In this document: positions 1 through 12,119 of the stretch, piece after piece
Position numbering within the stretch: position 1 is the stretch's first letter
How the letters are laid out: the number at the start of each line of letters is the position of its first letter
From: Endocalyx cinctus
Taxonomy: Eukaryota; Ascomycota; Sordariomycetes; Amphisphaeriales; Apiosporaceae
NCBI GenBank assembly: GCA_001600455.1
Contig: BCKC01000008.1
Coordinates: 1,151,345-1,215,344 of the forward strand
Reading direction: 5' to 3'
Length of the DNA: 64,000 bases
Notes under the pieces: generated by a model
Databases searched by the model: none
What the model was told of the DNA's origin: nothing
Seen by the model: only the letters and a program-made list of their open reading frames with translations
Made by a program: the position numbers and the translations under genes

Positions 1-622
1 ATCAGCCGGTGACTCCCTACCGTTTCTAAGATTCTTCTCTTCCTTTCTTTCTTTTACTTTTTTGTTTTTTATTATTATATCGACAAACATTGCCTATACT
101 ATCGTAGGCTTCTTTTTATCTCTTGTCGCTCAAGAAGGCCAACTTCGTTAGTGAAGACAGGATACCTAGTTCATCTAAGAATAGGCATCTAGGCATCTTC
201 TAGGCATCTCTTAACCCCACTCACTGATCTTGTCTTCCTTACCTACCCACCAAATCTCACCAGCAGTTGATTGTATACTTGTCAGCAACGTCTGAACGAC
301 ACCCTCACTGCTTACCTTAGGTAGTTCATCTTTCCTATCTCTCTACAATTGACTACCAAGGTGAGCTTCATATCAATTAAAGTAATCCAAAGAAAAAAAA
401 AAAAAAGAGAAAAATATCGTCTAACTGATGATTAGAAATAAAAGAAAAAGAAATAAGTAAATATCTGTATACTTGTCCGTTAAGTTGGCGAAACCGAATC
501 TCAATCTGCAGATCTCGGTGTTCACCGGTTTCTCTTACCGTACCCAACCACCCGGACTAACCGACATTCTTACTCCTTTTCACATTTTAAAACTGATCCA
601 TTGAAATTATCACATCGTCATC
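1..622 (+). promoter_or_regulatory. Upstream region and probable 5' leader of the half-zinc-cluster gene
   Basis: No gene is seen here. The stretch is rich in C+T, as fungal leaders often are. A GTGAGC donor at 361, a CTAACTGAT branch-like sequence near 421 and a CTGCAG acceptor ending at 511 could form an untranslated-leader intron (361-511). This is a motif reading only; there is no transcript evidence. Confidence 0.35.
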
Positions 623-3124
623 ATGTCATCCACTTACCGAAACAATTCCTCCAACTCCCTCATGGGCTTCTCTGTCCACCAGCCTGCAATTGGAGCCCCT
701 TTGCAGTTCTTTCCCACCATGGGCTCTAAGCAATTGGACGAAATGATCAATGCTTATGTTCCCGGAGACGCTTCTATCCTTGAAAAGCGTACTGTCGTCT
801 CCATGGAGTTTTTCGAACACTCCATCAACACCGGAGAGGACTTCAAGTTCTTCATGGTTTATCCTTCGCTCGCCGGTTCTGCTACCAACTCGCCCGCCAG
901 TTCGAGCGCGATGCAGGATTCCGGCTATGGCTCCAACTTCAACACTTCTCCTGTCCTATCTGAGACCCAATGGACTGGACACAATGATTTCTCTGCCTCC
1001 TCTTCTTCTAACACCAAGTCACGTTCTTCCAAGAAGTTGACGACTTCCGTCAAGGACTTCTCTCATATGCCAGGTATGAAAATCATGACCAGGGATGGCC
1101 AAGACGTCACAAATGCTGCCTCTCGTGGCTGCAAGACAAAAGAACAGCGCGATCACGCTCATCTCATGCGCATCATGAAAGCATGTGAGTCTTGCCGGAA
1201 AAAGAAGGTCAAGTGCGACCCTAGCCATAAGCGCGTCGCCGCATCATCGTCCTCATCCACGAAAACGACGAAAAAGGCGAAGATCTCGCGCCAGGCAACA
1301 GCAGCAGCACCACCGCCCGCTACAATATCTCCACAATACACTCCATACACTCAATCTTTTGAAACGACTTTCACCCCTTCATCCACATCATATTCTACAT
1401 CCGTTCCCGAAGTATTAGATTTTGATCAGAGCTTGTCATCAGTTCCGATGGAATGGGAGCAATTCATAACATACGACCAAGAACCGACCGAGTCAATTCC
1501 TTATGACTACGACTTCTTCCTTGACCCCGCTGGATACTTCTCTCCTGCTACTTCTAGCTCATTTACGACCTCGTCTAGATCACCGGCTCAATCATTTACA
1601 CCGGCAACGGTATCCTCTGCAAGCCGCAGCGTGGGCTCCGAGGGACTCCTGGCGAATACAGGAGCACCAGTGGAAGATTACCCGCCTACTCTACCATACT
1701 TAAACCCCGGAGGACCAGAGGCTGGCACCAACTATATCGACTTCAACCTATACTCCCCTGCTTCGTCAGCGTCATTCGACGACGAGCCTGGCCTAATGAA
1801 GGAACTGGCGGCATCGCCTCGTCCTAACTACTCTGAATATCTCCAAGACCAATCAGAACATGCCAGCAAGCAGAGGAATAGGCATCATCGTTCTCCAGCC
1901 GATATAGCAGCATGCCAACAGGACGTACAACCATCCGCATTTGCTGTAGACAATCACAATAACGCTCCTCGGGAGACCGAGAGCTGTGCTCATACCTACC
2001 AGCACTCTTACGCGGGTGCCCTGGATAGTGCATCAAGCTCACAACCTGCGAGATGTCAACGGGAATCCATATCTAGCGATGTTATACCCGTGTCTAAAGA
2101 CATATACAGGTCGCACATTTCGAGCGTGGGCTGTTCAAGCTCTACGCAACTACAGCAACAGGGACTGCGTGCTCTTCAGCAACAAGTAGCCAACACTGGT
2201 GTACCAGCTGAGCTCAGGACGCAACGTAGTGTTGAATATGCCAATGCACTTGTTGATCTGGCCTCGGTAGATGCTCGGGAAAATAGACGTAACGGCCGCG
2301 AAGACTTCTCTTCATTCGGTCTAACCGCCTCTTCCGCCAATAGTGTGATGGCGATTGACCAACACTTCCTCGTATGTATTCCGCCCTCGTTGTCGCTAGA
2401 ACCCACTCTAATTATCCCACAGAATTCGAACACTTTGGTCCAAGAACGATCCCAAGGCAAGAGCTTTGTATCAATGTCGTCTGTTCCGCCGCGCCCGCCG
2501 GTACCTGAGCCACCAGCACCACAACTTGCGACCCCAGCAGCGTCTAGCGAAAAGCTAGGAAGAAGTCGGTCTGCAGTGCTCCAGAAATCAACTGCCAGCG
2601 TGGCTGCTATCACGCGCTCGAACGGCAGCAGTTCTGGCGAACCTGCTACTCAAGTATCTCGTGTACAACAATACCCGCTTGTCAACTCCGAGGGAGCTCT
2701 GAAACAAAGCTTTAGCGCAGGAACGCTGCGCGCCAGAGCCGCGACGCAGGATACTTACGTACCAGGCGATAGACCATTTGCTATGAACGTGTCGTCACCC
2801 GCCTTTGCGACGCAATCAGGAGGCATTCTACCTTTCGTGGTTTGTCTCGGACACTTGGCGAAGGAGTACATGCGGACATCCGTGATCTTCCTCGGATTGA
2901 TTCTCTCGCTCGCAGCTACGACGATGGAGCCCAAGGTTCTACTGAATGTGGCTACTATAGCGGCTTCTTTCATGCTGCTGCAACTACTACAATCCATCTC
3001 CCGCGTGGGAAAGTTCTCTACGCCACCCCTTTCGATGTCTTCAGCAAGGAAAATCTGCGACCGAGCCGTAGGTCACACCAAGACGAGGACGCAACCTCTC
3101 GCCTTCCAACTCTTGAGGACTTAA
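623..3124 (+). CDS. Conserved fungal protein with an incomplete (half) Zn2Cys6 motif
   Basis: The open frame gives 833 residues. A conserved-looking N-terminal part (1-200) ends in a basic motif, KACESCRKKKVKC, with cysteines at 188, 191 and 198, followed by DPSHKR. This matches the first half of a GAL4-type zinc cluster (C-X2-C-X6-C), but the second trio of cysteines is absent. The middle is low-complexity, rich in Ser, Pro and Gln. Near the C-terminus, residues 753-767 and 772-792 are hydrophobic and could be membrane segments. A likely 51-nt intron lies at 2372-2422 (GTATGT donor, CTCTAAT branch, CCCACAG acceptor). It is a multiple of three, so the frame stays open with or without splicing (816 or 833 residues). 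Function is unknown; a DNA-binding regulator is an inference. The extreme C-terminus is the least certain part. Confidence 0.75.
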   Translation: MSSTYRNNSSNSLMGFSVHQPAIGAPLQFFPTMGSKQLDEMINAYVPGDASILEKRTVVSMEFFEHSINTGEDFKFFMVYPSLAGSATNSPASSSAMQDSGYGSNFNTSPVLSETQWTGHNDFSASSSSNTKSRSSKKLTTSVKDFSHMPGMKIMTRDGQDVTNAASRGCKTKEQRDHAHLMRIMKACESCRKKKVKCDPSHKRVAASSSSSTKTTKKAKISRQATAAAPPPATISPQYTPYTQSFETTFTPSSTSYSTSVPEVLDFDQSLSSVPMEWEQFITYDQEPTESIPYDYDFFLDPAGYFSPATSSSFTTSSRSPAQSFTPATVSSASRSVGSEGLLANTGAPVEDYPPTLPYLNPGGPEAGTNYIDFNLYSPASSASFDDEPGLMKELAASPRPNYSEYLQDQSEHASKQRNRHHRSPADIAACQQDVQPSAFAVDNHNNAPRETESCAHTYQHSYAGALDSASSSQPARCQRESISSDVIPVSKDIYRSHISSVGCSSSTQLQQQGLRALQQQVANTGVPAELRTQRSVEYANALVDLASVDARENRRNGREDFSSFGLTASSANSVMAIDQHFLVCIPPSLSLEPTLIIPQNSNTLVQERSQGKSFVSMSSVPPRPPVPEPPAPQLATPAASSEKLGRSRSAVLQKSTASVAAITRSNGSSSGEPATQVSRVQQYPLVNSEGALKQSFSAGTLRARAATQDTYVPGDRPFAMNVSSPAFATQSGGILPFVVCLGHLAKEYMRTSVIFLGLILSLAATTMEPKVLLNVATIAASFMLLQLLQSISRVGKFSTPPLSMSSARKICDRAVGHTKTRTQPLAFQLLRT

Positions 3125-4444
3125 GACGGCCCTTAAACATGGACGATGCCTCCTCGGGGCTCTTCACGTACTGGGAGGATAAGACGATTTCTTCATTTCA
3201 TCAATGTATTGAAGCCACGAGGGTTTTCACTTTAATATTTTTTATAGCTTCGTTCTTTTTGTTTTCATTTACGTTTAGATGTTTGGAACACAGCGTAAGC
3301 GACTTTGCTTTTTGTTAACATGTTCGTGTTATTTTAAGAAAATATGATACCCTTATTTTTAGACGATGAATGGTGTGATGGTGAAGAGAGGAAAGAGGTT
3401 TAGGAGATGGCTTGTTTCTTAGGTCGGACCAAGGCTCGTCATGATGTTATATTGGATTGACGAGATTGAAAAAAATCGGGTGTTACACTGGATAGAATTT
3501 TGATTATTGAAAAGTTAGACAGATACACTAGACTAGACAATTCCGACTTTTGAACTGCTTTCTTATAACTGCTCTCTTATAAAAATCAAAACATCTCGTA
3601 CTGCTTGTTTATTGTGACTGACTGTTAAAATAAAAAACACTGACAGGTCTGCCTACATTGGCTTAGGTTAGACGATAGGGTTTGATCAACTATAAGGAGT
3701 AGTTAGTGGATATATTTAATTATGTAATTGCATAAATATTCGTTATCTACCCCAATAAAGACATGTTCTCGCTTAAACAATTTATACCTCCTTGTGGTAG
3801 ACGCAGAGATTCAAAATTCAAAATTCTCAGCCTCAAAGTTTCACTCATTTATATGCGACGTCCCATATTGACTTGCGCCGGCTAGATGAAAAATTCAGAA
3901 GTCAAACCATCGCCTTCTAAATATAGTTTCTATTTGACTCATAAATACCACTCTTTTCCCATCGCATTTTTGTAGCGAGTGAGTAATAAATCATTAGCCA
4001 AACTCATCCATATAAACCAACTGTTAAATGGATATTTCTTTATAAAATTTTACTTTAACCCACCGAAAACTTTGGGTGCGACTATCTGTTATTTACAGAC
4101 TTAAAAAAGCCGGTTAACTACTGAATACTTACTTATAAGTATATTTTGATTCCTTATATCTTATCATATTATTTTACTATTATAACAATTATCTACCTAA
4201 TATTATAGACATAGATAGGTACTTGAGTACCTAAGTATATACCGGTACATAAACTGTTTTTAGTGTATGTATAGTATAATGAAAAGAGAAGGAAGGTATC
4301 ATATATTCCCTACGTACTAATTGATTTACGATATTCTGTATTGAATATTGAATATTGAATGGAATAAGAGGAAAGAGTGTGTGAAAGAAGAGAATAAAAA
4401 AGAACTTAAAAAAAAAAGGGGAGAAAAAATCAAAGTTTCTCAAA
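3125..4444. other. Spacer between the half-zinc-cluster gene and TAD2
   Basis: About 1.3 kb of AT-rich sequence. It holds the 3' end of the first gene and the promoter and leader of TAD2. No gene was recognised. A TGACTCA heptamer near 3936 is a possible GCN4-type site but could be chance. Confidence 0.5.
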
Positions 4445-6758
4445 ATGGCGGATCACAAGTCAGGTTACATATCGAAGCTGTGGCAGGCATTGTTTGCACC
4501 CTTTATCCAACTATTCATTCGCATCGTTCGCATTTTACACTTGGACAAAACAGAAAAAACAAATGATTTCCCTCAAACACCTAATAGGGAAACTGGGCAA
4601 CCATCTACTGATACTTCACCATCAAAATTAACTTCTCATCCATTACCAAGTCCGGATCTCATTCCCAAGCAAAACCAAAATATTGATCCTGACCCCTCTT
4701 CTTTGTGTGTTCCAATCTCAGACAATTTTAATTTAAATCACCATCAAAATCAAGATCAAGACCAGGATCAAGGCCAAGACTTATTATCTTCTGCATCTTC
4801 CGGTTGTTCATCTCAAGACGAAAACATGCCGTCCGCTAGGAAGCGTGGTGGTCGAAAGCGAGGCGGTGCTGCGAACAAGAATCAAAACCAGAATCAAAAT
4901 CAAAATCAGAACCAGGCCCAGAATCAGAATCAGAACCAGAATCAAGGTCAAACTAATGGCCAGCAGCGCAACTTAACTCAGCCAGGTACATCGAGACCCA
5001 ATAATCAAGGTAACACAAAACCCAGTCACTTTCCGCCCAATAATCAGAAGCCAAACGAGGCGAATAAACCCTTCCAACAAAATGGCAATGATCACTCTTC
5101 CGTCACCACGAAACAAATCAACGCCAACATCGATAAGAAAGAGAATGTTGTACCTACCCTTCAAGCTCCCCCCGTTCCAGCTTTAGAGCCTCCGAAGCCA
5201 CTACCAGCACTGCAGCCCCTCTCCGTCGCGGACAACCGTGCCGATCCTCAGATTTCGGGTACCCGCAGTAAATATGTCGGCAAAGTCGCCACTCCCATGC
5301 CAAAACCCGCCAATGCCCAGGCTCCCACCGTCCCAGCCGCCGCGACCGTAGAGCAAGTCGGTTCTGTCGTCGATCGCCTCACGCTCGACGATGCTCCCTC
5401 GCCTGCGTCGCAGCCGGATCAGACGCTGACCGAAGCTACCGACGCCGCCGAAACCTTGGCTCGACCCGTTCCCGTCGTCGTCGCCGATCCTCTGCTCGCG
5501 ATCCAGTCGCAGCGGTCGGTCGCGCCGGATCCCCTCCCGTCGCCTCACCTTCCCGGTCTCATCGAGCCCAAGACGGACGAGGAGCGAGCGGAGCGGGAGT
5601 ATCACCTCAAGTATATGCGAGAAGCTCTTGACATGGTAAGACTATCCGCTCCTTTCTTTCTTTTCTTTTTTTTTTCTTGGACAAATCTATGTTCTCGGCA
5701 TATTTTCGATTTTTTCCTGAATCCAAAATTTATGGGATCGGAATTCACAAACTATAATTTTAAGGACTCGTCGTTGTTGCTGTTGTTATTGTACAAACAT
5801 AGTCATTTGCCTGTGACTCATCGTTTTCATACCCAAACAAATAACTAACTATTTCATAGGGGAACTTGGCCCTGAATACGAATGAGACGCCTGTAGGCTG
5901 TGTTCTGGTATATCACGGAAGAACAATTGCAAAAGGGATGAACGCTACCAATGTCACTCGCAACGGTACTCGACATGCCGAGTTCATGGCCTTGTCCGCT
6001 TTGTTATCGCGTAGAGAACAGGGCGACGTGAGGGAAGTTAACACCAACCCAGCCCTAGACGATGCCAGCTGGGGAGATGTTGACCCTCGTGACGGTCATA
6101 TCTATCCATATGGTCAGAAGTTGCATCCCGCTCCGCTGGTTGATCGATCCATCATATCCGAGTGTATCCTCTACGTCACCGTCGAGCCATGCGTCATGTG
6201 CGCTTCCCTTCTTCGGCAACTTGGCATCAAGAAGGTATACTTTGGAGCCGTTAATGATAAGTTTGGAGGCACCGGCGGTGTATTCAGGATTCATCTTAAC
6301 TCGAAGCCGGTTTCGAAACCAGAAGGTCGCCCCTATCAGAATGGGTACGGACCCCACGACGTCTATCAGATCTATAAAGGTAGAGCGAACCCGCCTCCGC
6401 GAGATGAATCCGATGGAGACGGAGGAAACGTAGAACCCGGTTACCCTGTAGAAGGAGGGTATTTGCGGGATGATGCCGTATCTCTGCTTCGACGTTTCTA
6501 TGTGCAGGAGAATGGCCGAGGTAAGCTACGATATATCCACACAGCGCCGATATCGTTTTTTTTTTTTTACTAACTCGTCTCTTCACCACAGCCCCACAGC
6601 CCCGCAAGAAGGAAGGGCGAGCTGCCCGCTTGTTTGCCATGGAGAACCAGGCCAAGAACGGCAGCGCGTCCGAAATGTCGGATACGGCTACTATGCCAGA
6701 CACTCCTGTAGACGCCGAACCGGCAGTCGAAGATCGCGACAAGCTAGGATCACCGTGA
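4445..6758 (+). CDS. TAD2: tRNA-specific adenosine-34 deaminase catalytic subunit (Tad2/ADAT2)
   Basis: It converts adenosine to inosine at the tRNA wobble position, normally as a heterodimer with Tad3. Exons are 4445-5635, 5860-6520 and 6592-6758, encoding 672 residues. The deaminase domain (about 390-620) shows the zinc and catalytic signature HAE at 436-438, and EPCVMC with zinc cysteines at 508 and 511, followed by the Tad2-typical QLGIKKVYFG. Exon 1 ends in EALDM and joins GNLALNTNETPVGC, a clean family match across intron 1 (224 nt). Yeast Tad2 is about 250 residues, so roughly 390 N-terminal residues are extra. They comprise an amphipathic start (residues 9-32) and an Asn/Gln-rich stretch from 4738 to 4970. 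A second in-frame Met at 4826 precedes a basic RKRGGRKRGG segment and is an alternative start. The enzyme identity is firm; the start is less so. Confidence 0.93.
4738..4970 (+). repeat. Asn/Gln-coding repeat inside TAD2
   Basis: Degenerate tandem copies of AAYCAR hexamers encode runs of alternating Asn and Gln (with a few Asp), within the N-terminal extension of TAD2. Such repeats are prone to length change. The region is probably disordered or prion-like in composition. Confidence 0.85.
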
Positions 6759-9700
6759 TCATCGGCGATACTCCTCATCCTCGTCATATCCTTCCATTAC
6801 CCTCCCAAATTTTTACGAACCTCTAATGATAACGACGGCGCACGAACCGATAAACGGAAGGATCCCCTATACAGTAGAACGATATACCTGCATGCCAGAC
6901 TAGACTTTGCATTACACGGATCTCACGAACGTGCATGGATATGGGGATATAGCATTACGATACCTATCTCAGTGGAGTTTCATGTTGATTTCTTTCCTTT
7001 TCTTTTCGGTGCTTGACTTTTATTTCATTTGCTTCGGGTTGAGATGAAGTTGTCCTCACGGTGACCTCCGCCTTTCCGTATTCGCATCAGCGACTTACCA
7101 TTGGCACTGCGATCTGGTCTATGTATGAATATGGGGCGAGGGAGGGAGACAGGGACGAAGCATGGGGGTAACACAGCATCTGCATGTTTTCTGTCTGATA
7201 TTTTATTTTTAGGATCACCTAACTCCCGAGGGATAGGTGATTCGCGCCGTTCTTTGTGCGCTTCGTTTCTGTAGAGTAATTTATTTCTTTTACCATAATG
7301 ACTCTACTCCATACCATTGTACCAATCTTTCATGGCGCGCCGATTTCCAAAAAATGGAGTAAATATCACTTCTTTTTTTTCCCTTATTTTCTCCCGACTT
7401 CTTCTAACCATTCATATATTGGTGATGTTGACGCTACACTAAAAAGTAAGTAAAAAAGATAATAGGGGGGGTTGTAGTATATGCGGTGCCCTGGAATATC
7501 CCCAAGAGATAGGCTCCACTGATAGATAATGTAGACGCTGAACCCCCCGGCTTAAGAGGTAATTACCACCTAACGTAATTAGGGGTACTCAAACTTCTTT
7601 TTTCGGATTATTCTTTCCATTCGAGATGGTATTTTCCCCCTCACTCTTTCTTCACTTTACCTCATATATTCACTTGAGAGATAAAATATCGCTTTCATAT
7701 AGTGAATTCTTGTGGCATATAAGGGACAATCGCGCTGATTCCAGCGTGGGGGACTTTCTAGGGGGGAGAAAGGAGTTCTCTTGAATTTTTTTTTTTCTTT
7801 TTTCCCTTTTTTCCCCTAGACTTAATAGAAGTATTGCGATGCTGGCCTTGTTAAAGTACATATATGTAAGGAAAGATAGTTTCATACACCATTTTGATGA
7901 TAATGTGGTTGGTAATTTTTTTTTTCCAAGATTGATTCTGTTCTGTTTTGTTGGTTATTTATTTAGTAGTACGGGCTCAATCCCTAACTTGGACATCATT
8001 ATTTATCCCTTGAATCCCGTACCGCCTGTTTTCCGTGCCAGGTAGAAAAGATCTATAAATAGCCGGAATCAAACACTGGGTGCTGTGTACCGGTTATAAA
8101 TCGATTACATTTCTGTTTATATAAGGGGGGAGAACCTATTTAGCAATGGATTAAGCCTGGCCAGGGAGGATAATATCATTGTTTCTTGAGGTTCGTAACT
8201 CTCTCTCGCTTCATCGTTTCTCTTATGTGGATGATATACATGCGATGAGACGCTGATCTAATGCCGGTGTCTATTTCGGAGGAACACTTTTTATAAGGAA
8301 GAGATGGAACTCGCCGTTGGTGCTTGAGTAGTGAATGATCCTTCCAGAGCCGATTCCTCTATTCTGCTAATGCTTATAAAGTTTTTTCTTCGTAGATACA
8401 TCCATGCAGCTTCTTTCGTGTTAAATAGTTCTATTGTCTTACACATAAAGACCAGGGCATCTCTATAGCGTACGCACATCCTCGGCGCTGTATACTCGAG
8501 TTGTTCATCTATATGGCTTACCATCACCAAACTCGTAGAGGAACTGTACTCTCGCACTTCGAAAACGCCCTATGCCGTGGTTTCATCCTTGATCGGGGTC
8601 GTAGCCGCGGCGAGGTATGCCGCCGCCGGCGTCGTTGTCGTGCAATGCTAAGCGGATGATGGGCTCAGGAGGATAATTATCCGAAAAAAGGCAGCGTGCC
8701 GAAAGTTCACCAAAATATAAGATTGGAGCGTTACTACGCCTCTCCAAGCACCTGAGCATGGATAACGTGGCTAGTTGGTGGAGGATTCGCTGGTCGAACT
8801 GTAATTAGGAGTGGTGGCCAATAGTGTTCAACAGACTGGGCCTTTAAGGGACAATGAACCTGTCGCCTTGAAAAGCGTCTTCCACAGCGTGAACTCAACT
8901 CACGTACGTGTCCGATCTCGAGAGGGTTGGCTTTTTGGTGAGGCCGATACCGTATGACCTAATTTCGTCTCTGTTAGAGCGAATGGGAGTGGGGTGGGGG
9001 CTGGGGGGTGCGTGCGTACGTGTCGTTCCAAATGATATGGTTTCCATGGTCTTTCAAAAAAAAAAAATTTTTTTAAAAAAAAAAAACTCTTACTCAACCC
9101 ATTCTTGAAAGAAACTTTATACATCTATAAAGTTACTCGGAATTGACGGTTAGGGCTGACACTCGGTGCTGACGAAGTACGACGTGCTGCTTATCCAGAT
9201 GTTTCCTCTCCCTGCACTCAGGCTCGGTCCTTCTTCTCGGCAGGTTGTTTATGCTCTGCTCAAACGCTTAACTGGGGTGCAGTACGCGCTTATCTCCATT
9301 ATACGAGGGAGATGTAACCATTAGGTGAGATTCTAAGTAGATAGTTGGATTAGTAGACGGACTAAAGATGAAGTCAGATTCGATACCTTATGTTATTTAC
9401 CAGCAAACAAGCGTACCTCCAGTTGGGTAAGATATCTACTGTATTTTAACAACCGAAGCCTCTTCGATGGATAGAACAGGCCAAACGTTTATAGTGGCAT
9501 AGGTGCAGAAAACGAGGATGATATGGAGATATGCAATCGACTTGAGTATATACAGCTAACTAAAGCACATCTCGTATATGGATTTAACAATATTAAGCCG
9601 CGGTGATATCCTGTTGCGTCTTACCATTTAAAGTGGATTAACGTGGTGGTGTTCTACCCTGGTTTTGTTTTGGAATAGTGTCCTGTTGTGAGGGTCGGAT

Positions 9701-12119
9701 ATCACTTTACTGAGAGGTCCGATATACAAGCACGGTGGCTAAAGATGGGAAAACTCCTTTTCACCAAAAACGCTATATTCTGTATAATATCGCGGCAATA
9801 AAGAAGATAATAAAATATGCTATTCTCCTAATTACGATTTCAATTTTGCTTTTAGACTCTTCGAGGTAAAGAGTGACTCTCTACCCCGCCATAGGATTGC
9901 CTTGAGTCTATCGAGTAGGGAATCGTAGGATCAGGGCCAATTTAATGTGCCAAATTTACCTGGTCTCTCAAATATTAGAAAATAATTACAACAAAAAACC
10001 AGGCCAGATATTTTGGGTTAAAATATATACATATTTTGTTATTTTCTTTTTTTTTTTCTCTTGTAGCGATGGGCCCCTCTAGCTTGAATTTACAGACGGC
10101 ACGAACTGACGTCAAAGATGCGTATGCAGCCACTCTACAAGTCTCAAGTCAAGATTTTGGTCTCAATACCACCAGCAACGCAAAAACCAAAATCTCTTCG
10201 GAATTTTTCATATATGTAGGTTTGAAGATCGATTTTAAACTTAATCCTAGTAAAATATCTGCGACATGCTAGATTTAGGACTTATAGTGTCAGACTACGG
10301 GTTTGACGATTTGAACTTTTGGATCTGGTAGATGCAATGTGTACAGAAACGACCCGAAGACCCAATTGAAGGAGTATCATTCATCATATACCGGAAATCA
10401 CTATCTTCTCGTGCAATTAACATAGATTTGTGACGTGTGTTAGATATACTCTGATGTTCTTGACTTGAAACCATGTATATGCGGGATTCTCGCTTTCGCA
10501 CTATCTAGCTACACCATACATATATAGACCATTCAAGGAAAGCGAAGAAGAGAGAAAATTTATCACGAGATACCTTTGATGCAATATATACATATTCTTG
10601 TGATGCTCGCGAGAAGTTGATCAATCAGCCCATACGAGGCGGCCTAAAGCCGAGTCTCTTGTGCTGAATTGGGTACACAAACTGGTGTGAATATGGAAGT
10701 TCGAATTACATCTACATATTCCTATTATCTCTGATGCTTGTGTTAAGTCGAAATTTTATCGAGATTGGCCTGGGCTCAATTTCACAGGGAAGGTCGATCT
10801 ATATCTGTCTCAGCCTGTGGTTGTGGACACGACGTCGTTGCTCGACATCGGAATCACGGAGCCAACTCTTTTTTTTTCTTAAACGTTGGTTGGAGATTTA
10901 CATTTCTTTACTAAACCAGGTAGTTCAAAATCCTTACACACGCAAGGGGATATGACATGGAATCCTGACACTCGGCCATATCTCCACATAACGGTGTATC
11001 AATATCAATATTGATGTAGGAAGTGGTGGTACGGGTCAAGATTAATATATCGGATGATTAATTGCATACTTTGAGTGATGGGCGCTGAAGTATTGTTCGA
11101 GTGACATGATTGAGATTTTGATGCACTGCAGCTGACCTGTTCTAAAGAGGCGTTCACCTAGGAAAAAAAAAAAAGGTTCGGTCACTACTGCCCTATCCCA
11201 TCCCCGCTTCAAATGACACCAAAAAAACGAATCATGCCCAATTAGCTAGATGCGCATCACCTATATACAAGTTGATTATTATATACTATAGCGAGGTTAA
11301 TTATCATCGGTCGGCATTATGCTAGAGTGTTTGCATGTACGATGGAGTTTGTATGACGAACTGGATTGCTTGCATGTGGTAAAAAATGATGAGTGACAAA
11401 AGGGTTAATGATGGATAATGAGAGGAGGGTATCGATGCTAAAAAAGATGTCGTTCGGTTCGAGATCATCGTCAACATAGTGAATATAGAGGAAAACAGTC
11501 TTCATTGATAGATGTCATCTCATATACTGCCTTAGTACCCCTGAAACGGCTGGTACCAAGTGATCAGTGGGGTGGAATACCCGAGTCAAGGATGATGAGA
11601 CTCATCAACAAGCTTACTACCACACCTTTATGGCCAAACTCTAGATGTACATACTCACTGTCAGAGGACGGGTGGGCTCTGGAAGAAATGCAAACAGGTG
11701 ATAAGCGAGGATTAACTTAATAGAAAAGAAAGTACGTATTTAGCATTTTAAGCGGTAATATTTATTAGGACTCGATCTCGATATTGGACACCGCTCATAT
11801 GGACTAGCTAGTCCTAGGCAAGCCAGCACATGAGGTTGGAAAGGAGAAGAACGGAGGTGTCGGGATATGTAATCCGGGGTACGTGACTGGACAGCCTACT
11901 CATCTACGTGAAGGTGGTGAAGAGTTGTACTTGTATATATATATAAGGACCAGGCTGATCATGTTGAAAGGATGTAAGGTTTTGTTTTGCCTGTACTTTG
12001 ATAGCTTGAGATAGGTAGCGCAACGTAGGAAGGGTAATTGATAGTCCAGTCCGTTCTTCCCACCCAAATAAATTCAAAATAAAAAAAGGGACTTTACTCT
12101 TTCTTAAAACCACCAATTA
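6759..12119. other. Long gene-free spacer between TAD2 and the ASH1 leader
   Basis: No reading frame longer than about 90 codons here looks like a conserved protein, and no tRNA-type internal promoter pair was seen. The 3' region of TAD2 occupies the left end. Isolated points of interest are a TGACGTCA palindrome (CRE/ATF type) at 10107-10114, an A12-T7-A12 tract at 9056-9086 and a TA-dinucleotide run near 11936. Non-coding transcripts cannot be excluded. Confidence 0.5.
9056..9086. repeat. A12-T7-A12 tract
   Basis: Twelve A, seven T and twelve A in direct succession. The T block can pair with either A block, so it can form a small hairpin or an intrinsically bent segment. No gene is adjacent. 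Confidence 0.8.

Noticed and set aside
2842..3318. A 158-codon frame overlapping the C-terminus of the first gene
   Set aside because: It starts without ATG, and no convincing donor/acceptor pair joins the main frame to it. It remains a weak alternative for the true C-terminus.
10036..10272. A 78-codon plus-strand frame in the 7-kb spacer, with a CRE palindrome inside
   Set aside because: No family resemblance, AT-rich and not conserved-looking; the N-terminal part is only a T-tract translation.
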